From Oleispira sp963933055 (GTDB taxonomy: Bacteria > Pseudomonadota > Gammaproteobacteria > Pseudomonadales > Oceanobacteraceae), in assembly GCA_963933055.1 (NCBI GenBank), contig CAWVSY010000071.1, positions 1-16,523 of the forward strand: a stretch of DNA of 16,523 nt, given 5' to 3'. The notes beneath the pieces are model-generated. The model made no database searches and was not told where the DNA came from. It was given only the letters and a program-made list of their open reading frames with translations. How positions within the stretch are numbered: the stretch's first letter is position 1; the number at the start of each line of letters is the position of its first letter. Position numbers and translations under genes: made by a program. Positions 14,560-16,523 of the stretch are shown in pieces.

Positions 14560-14614
14560 GTATATTCATTAAATATTTAAAATATACCGCAGTTTATGGT
14601 TTAAGGTGCTAAAA

Positions 14615-15148
14615 ATGTCGATAGAACGAGTTGTGTTAGGTGCAGGCTGTTTTTGGTGTATTGAGTCGATTTATCAAAGAATCGTTGGTGTTCAGTCAGT
14701 TGTCTCTGGTTATGCCGGTGGTGATGAGAAAGCAACATACGAAAGTGTTTGTTCAGGGAAAACTGGACATGCAGAAGTAGTTGAAGTTATTTATGACAGT
14801 ACTGAAATAAGTTTAGAGGATCTTCTCTTAATATTTTTTACTATTCATGATCCTACGTCCTTGAATCGCCAAGAAAATGACATTGGGAATCATTATAGGT
14901 CAGTTATTTTTTACAGCTATATTAATGAGAAAGAGCTGGCGAATAAAATTATTGCTAACCTAGAGCAGCAGGAGGTGTTCCGTAATAGCATAGTAACCCA
15001 GCTAGAACCACTGAAGGAGTTTTATGCAGCTGAAGATTATCATCAGAATTATTTCAATAAAAATCCTGATAATATTTATTGTCAGATGAGTATTTCAGCT
15101 AAAAGCAAGAAAATAATTGATGAATTTTCTATGTTTTTAAAATCTTAG
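14615..15148 (+). CDS. msrA: Peptide-methionine (S)-S-oxide reductase, GCFWC type
   Basis: A complete 177-residue MsrA. The catalytic motif is GAGCFWCIES (9-18) with Cys12 as nucleophile and Cys15 as a nearby partner. SGYAGG (31-36), YESVCSGKTGHAEVVEV (42-58) and HDPTSLNRQENDIGNHYRSVIFY (78-100) follow, with the substrate-binding Asp/Tyr pair. EDYHQNYF is at 140-147. ATG 14615 has AAGG 8 bases upstream; GTG 14606 is a less likely start. It differs clearly from the truncated MsrA just upstream (GCFWC against GCFWG, no long N-terminus) and is visibly AT-richer with many ATA/AAT codons. It is therefore a xenologue acquired from elsewhere rather than a tandem duplicate. It probably supplies the activity lost with the upstream gene (inference). 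Confidence 0.9.
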   Translation: MSIERVVLGAGCFWCIESIYQRIVGVQSVVSGYAGGDEKATYESVCSGKTGHAEVVEVIYDSTEISLEDLLLIFFTIHDPTSLNRQENDIGNHYRSVIFYSYINEKELANKIIANLEQQEVFRNSIVTQLEPLKEFYAAEDYHQNYFNKNPDNIYCQMSISAKSKKIIDEFSMFLKS

Positions 15149-15221
15149 TTATAAAAACAGAGTAGCCCTCAGTGTATATTGATTCCGAAAATCACTGTGC
15201 TAAGTTCGTTGGGAGCACGCA

Positions 15222-15245
15222 TGAAAATATCTAGACAGACCTAAA
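15222..15245 (+). CDS. Micro-ORF with good ribosome binding site (7 residues)
   Basis: ATG at 15222 is preceded by GGGAG five bases upstream and reads MKISRQT followed by TAA, 15 bases before a strong terminator. It is far too short to recognise. It could be a chance ORF, a leader peptide, or the remaining 5' end of a gene removed by rearrangement. I give it little weight as a gene. Confidence 0.15.
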
Positions 15246-15260
15246 CTAGCTGCCTAGAGC

Positions 15261-15287
15261 AAAAAACACCCTTGAGGTGTTTTTTTG
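15261..15287. terminator. Rho-independent terminator after the second msrA
   Basis: AAAAAACACC (15261-15270) and GGTGTTTTTTT (15276-15286) form a perfect 10-bp stem around the loop CTTGA, with a T-tract on the plus strand and an A-tract before it, so it may work in both directions. It lies 112 bases after the second msrA stop and protects the IS element from upstream transcription. Confidence 0.85.
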
Positions 15288-15321
15288 TGCTTAGCAGAAA
15301 GTGCATGTTGGAAAAATTCTT

Positions 15322-16523
15322 GAGACTGTGAATTAATTTGTGTATTTGCTTATCATTGACCAAAACGGGAGATAAGCACCATGAATAAAAAAGAAATGTT
15401 AGCCTTTGCAAAAGAGGCTGCTAAAAATATGAAAACCGAGAAGGATCTCGGTGACTTTAGCCGCATGCTAAAAAAAGTCACTGTCGAGGCTGCGCTTGGC
15501 GCTGAACTAGATGATCACCTCGGCTACGATAAAAACCAACCCGCTACCGGTTCCAACAGCCGCAACGGGTACTCCTCAAAAACACTTTATACTGACGATG
15601 GTGCTCTCGACATTGAGGTTCCGCGTGATCGAGACAGCACGTTCGAGCCACAGCTTGTTAGAAAACAGCAAACTTGACTCACTGGCATGGATGATAAGAT
15701 CCTTTTCCTTTATGCCCAAAGTATGACTACCCGAGAAATTTGCAAAACCTTTAAAGAATTATACGATGCTGATGTTTCAGCAAACCTCATTTCAAAAGTT
15801 ACTGATGCCGTTTTAGAGCAAGTGGTTGAGTGGCAATCGCGCCCACTTGATCAGGTGTATCCTATTGTTTATTTAGACTGCATCGTAGTCAAAATTCGGC
15901 AAGATAAGCAGGTGATAAACAAAGCTATTTATTTAGCGCTAGGGGTTAATACGGAAGGTCATAAAGAGCTTCTAGGCATGTGGCTATCAGAAAACGAAGG
16001 AGCAAAGTTTTGGCTTGGGATTCTAACAGAGCTCAGAAACCGCGGATTAGAGACATTCTAATTGCCTGTGTAGATGGGCTTAAAGGCTTCCCTGAAGCGA
16101 TAGAGGCTGTGTATCCTCAAACACACATTCAGCTCTGCATCGTCCACATGGTGCGCAGTAGCATGAAGTTTGTTCCTTGGAATGATTACAAAGAAGTGAC
16201 CGCCGATTTAAAGCGAGTTTATAAGTCGCCAACCGAAGAAGAGGCGTTGCGCGAGCTTGATAGCCTTGAAGATAAATGGTTATCAAAGTATCCACAAATC
16301 AGCCGTTCATGGCGTCAAAACTGGGATAATTTAAATACATTTTTTGCCTATCCTGAAGAGATTCGCAAAGCGATTTACACGACAAACGCGATCGAATCAC
16401 TGAACAGTATGATCAAAAAAGCGATTAAAAAGCGTAAGTTATTTCCGCATGATGATTCAGCAAAAAAGGTTGTTTATCTTGCTACGCAGGAGGCGTCAAA
16501 GAACTGGACTATGCCGATTCGTA
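15322..16523 (+). mobile_element. IS256-family insertion sequence, left part
   Basis: The transposase reading frame starts at 15381. The sequence GAGACTGTGAATTAATTTGTGT (starting at 15322) resembles the left terminal inverted repeat of IS256-family elements, so I place the left end near 15322. The right end is outside the window, so neither the matching repeat nor the target duplication can be checked. The element sits just after the terminator of the second msrA and does not interrupt a recognisable gene. Confidence 0.7.
15381..16523 (+). pseudogene. IS256-family transposase (Mutator-like), inactivated
   Basis: This encodes a DDE transposase of the IS256/MULE class, cut by the window edge. 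The N-terminus (MNKKEMLAFAKEAAKNMKT) and the VEAALGAELDDHLGYDK segment are typical. Two lesions break it. A TGA at 15675-15677 falls in the same frame where relatives have Arg (KHQTRLTGMDDK becomes KQQT-stop-LTGMDDK), consistent with a CGA to TGA change. A single-base deletion near 16053 then ends the frame at TAA 16059. Beyond this the family sequence continues in another frame as ILIACVDGLKGFPEAIEAVYP up to the right edge. Expected catalytic acids are in YLDCIVVK, CVDGLKGFP and TTNAIESLNS, so the domain was intact before decay. It is probably non-functional unless read by recoding. Confidence 0.92.

Noticed and set aside
14503..15380. Integron cassette array (two msrA cassettes with attC sites)
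   Set aside because: No GTTRRRY core sites with matching inverted partners and no integrase gene were found.
15675..15677. Programmed recoding or selenocysteine at the transposase TGA
   Set aside because: Relatives have Arg at this site, no downstream stem-loop was evident, and a second frameshift lesion favours simple decay.

Overview
The window looks like a chromosomal segment of a marine gammaproteobacterium of the Oceanospirillales type (Oleispira/Bermanella/Thalassolituus-like). This is an inference from three things: moderate, AT-leaning composition; the purM / DUF2066 / hda neighbourhood typical of pseudomonad-like gammaproteobacteria; and a dense set of fatty-acid and betaine genes. 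No rRNA, tRNA or CRISPR array was seen.

Layout. (1) 1-2388: the start of purM on the minus strand, divergent from a secreted DUF2066 protein and hda, the DnaA inactivator. (2) 2389-2880: an almost gene-free stretch packed with palindromes and direct repeats. One repeat copy supplies the stop codon of the next gene. (3) 2846-5632, minus strand: a degenerate DnaQ-fold exonuclease-like protein, a membrane fatty acid desaturase with three histidine boxes, and an AraC-family regulator. (4) 5860-7581, plus strand: a FadD-like long-chain acyl-CoA ligase divergent from the AraC gene, closed by a strong terminator. (5) 7713-10321: a two-gene operon of a cNMP-binding/CBS/nucleotidyltransferase-like (DUF294) protein and a DnaQ-like 3'-5' exonuclease. 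(6) 10358-11950, minus strand: a BCCT betaine/choline-type transporter with a good sigma70 promoter, divergent from (7) a 600-residue acyl-CoA dehydrogenase (12237-14039) followed by a terminator. (8) 14137-16523: a disturbed accessory end. It holds an E. coli-type msrA cut off after about 105 residues, a complete but different AT-rich msrA of GCFWC type, a terminator, and the left part of an IS256-family element. The transposase carries both a nonsense codon and a -1 frameshift.

How the genes fit together. The core theme is lipid handling: activation (acyl-CoA ligase), desaturation (desaturase with its likely AraC regulator) and beta-oxidation entry (acyl-CoA dehydrogenase), together with osmolyte uptake. 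The DUF294/exonuclease pair sits among these genes and may be a nucleotide-responsive control module; its function is not established. The right end shows local gene turnover: a native msrA was truncated and an unrelated-lineage msrA now stands beside it, next to a decaying insertion sequence.

The most noteworthy observations are the msrA truncation/replacement, the repeat-rich 2461-2880 region, the degenerate exonuclease whose C-terminus is written by a repeat, and several sharp palindromes at promoters or ribosome binding sites. I did not find convincing evidence of a wholly new multi-gene system.
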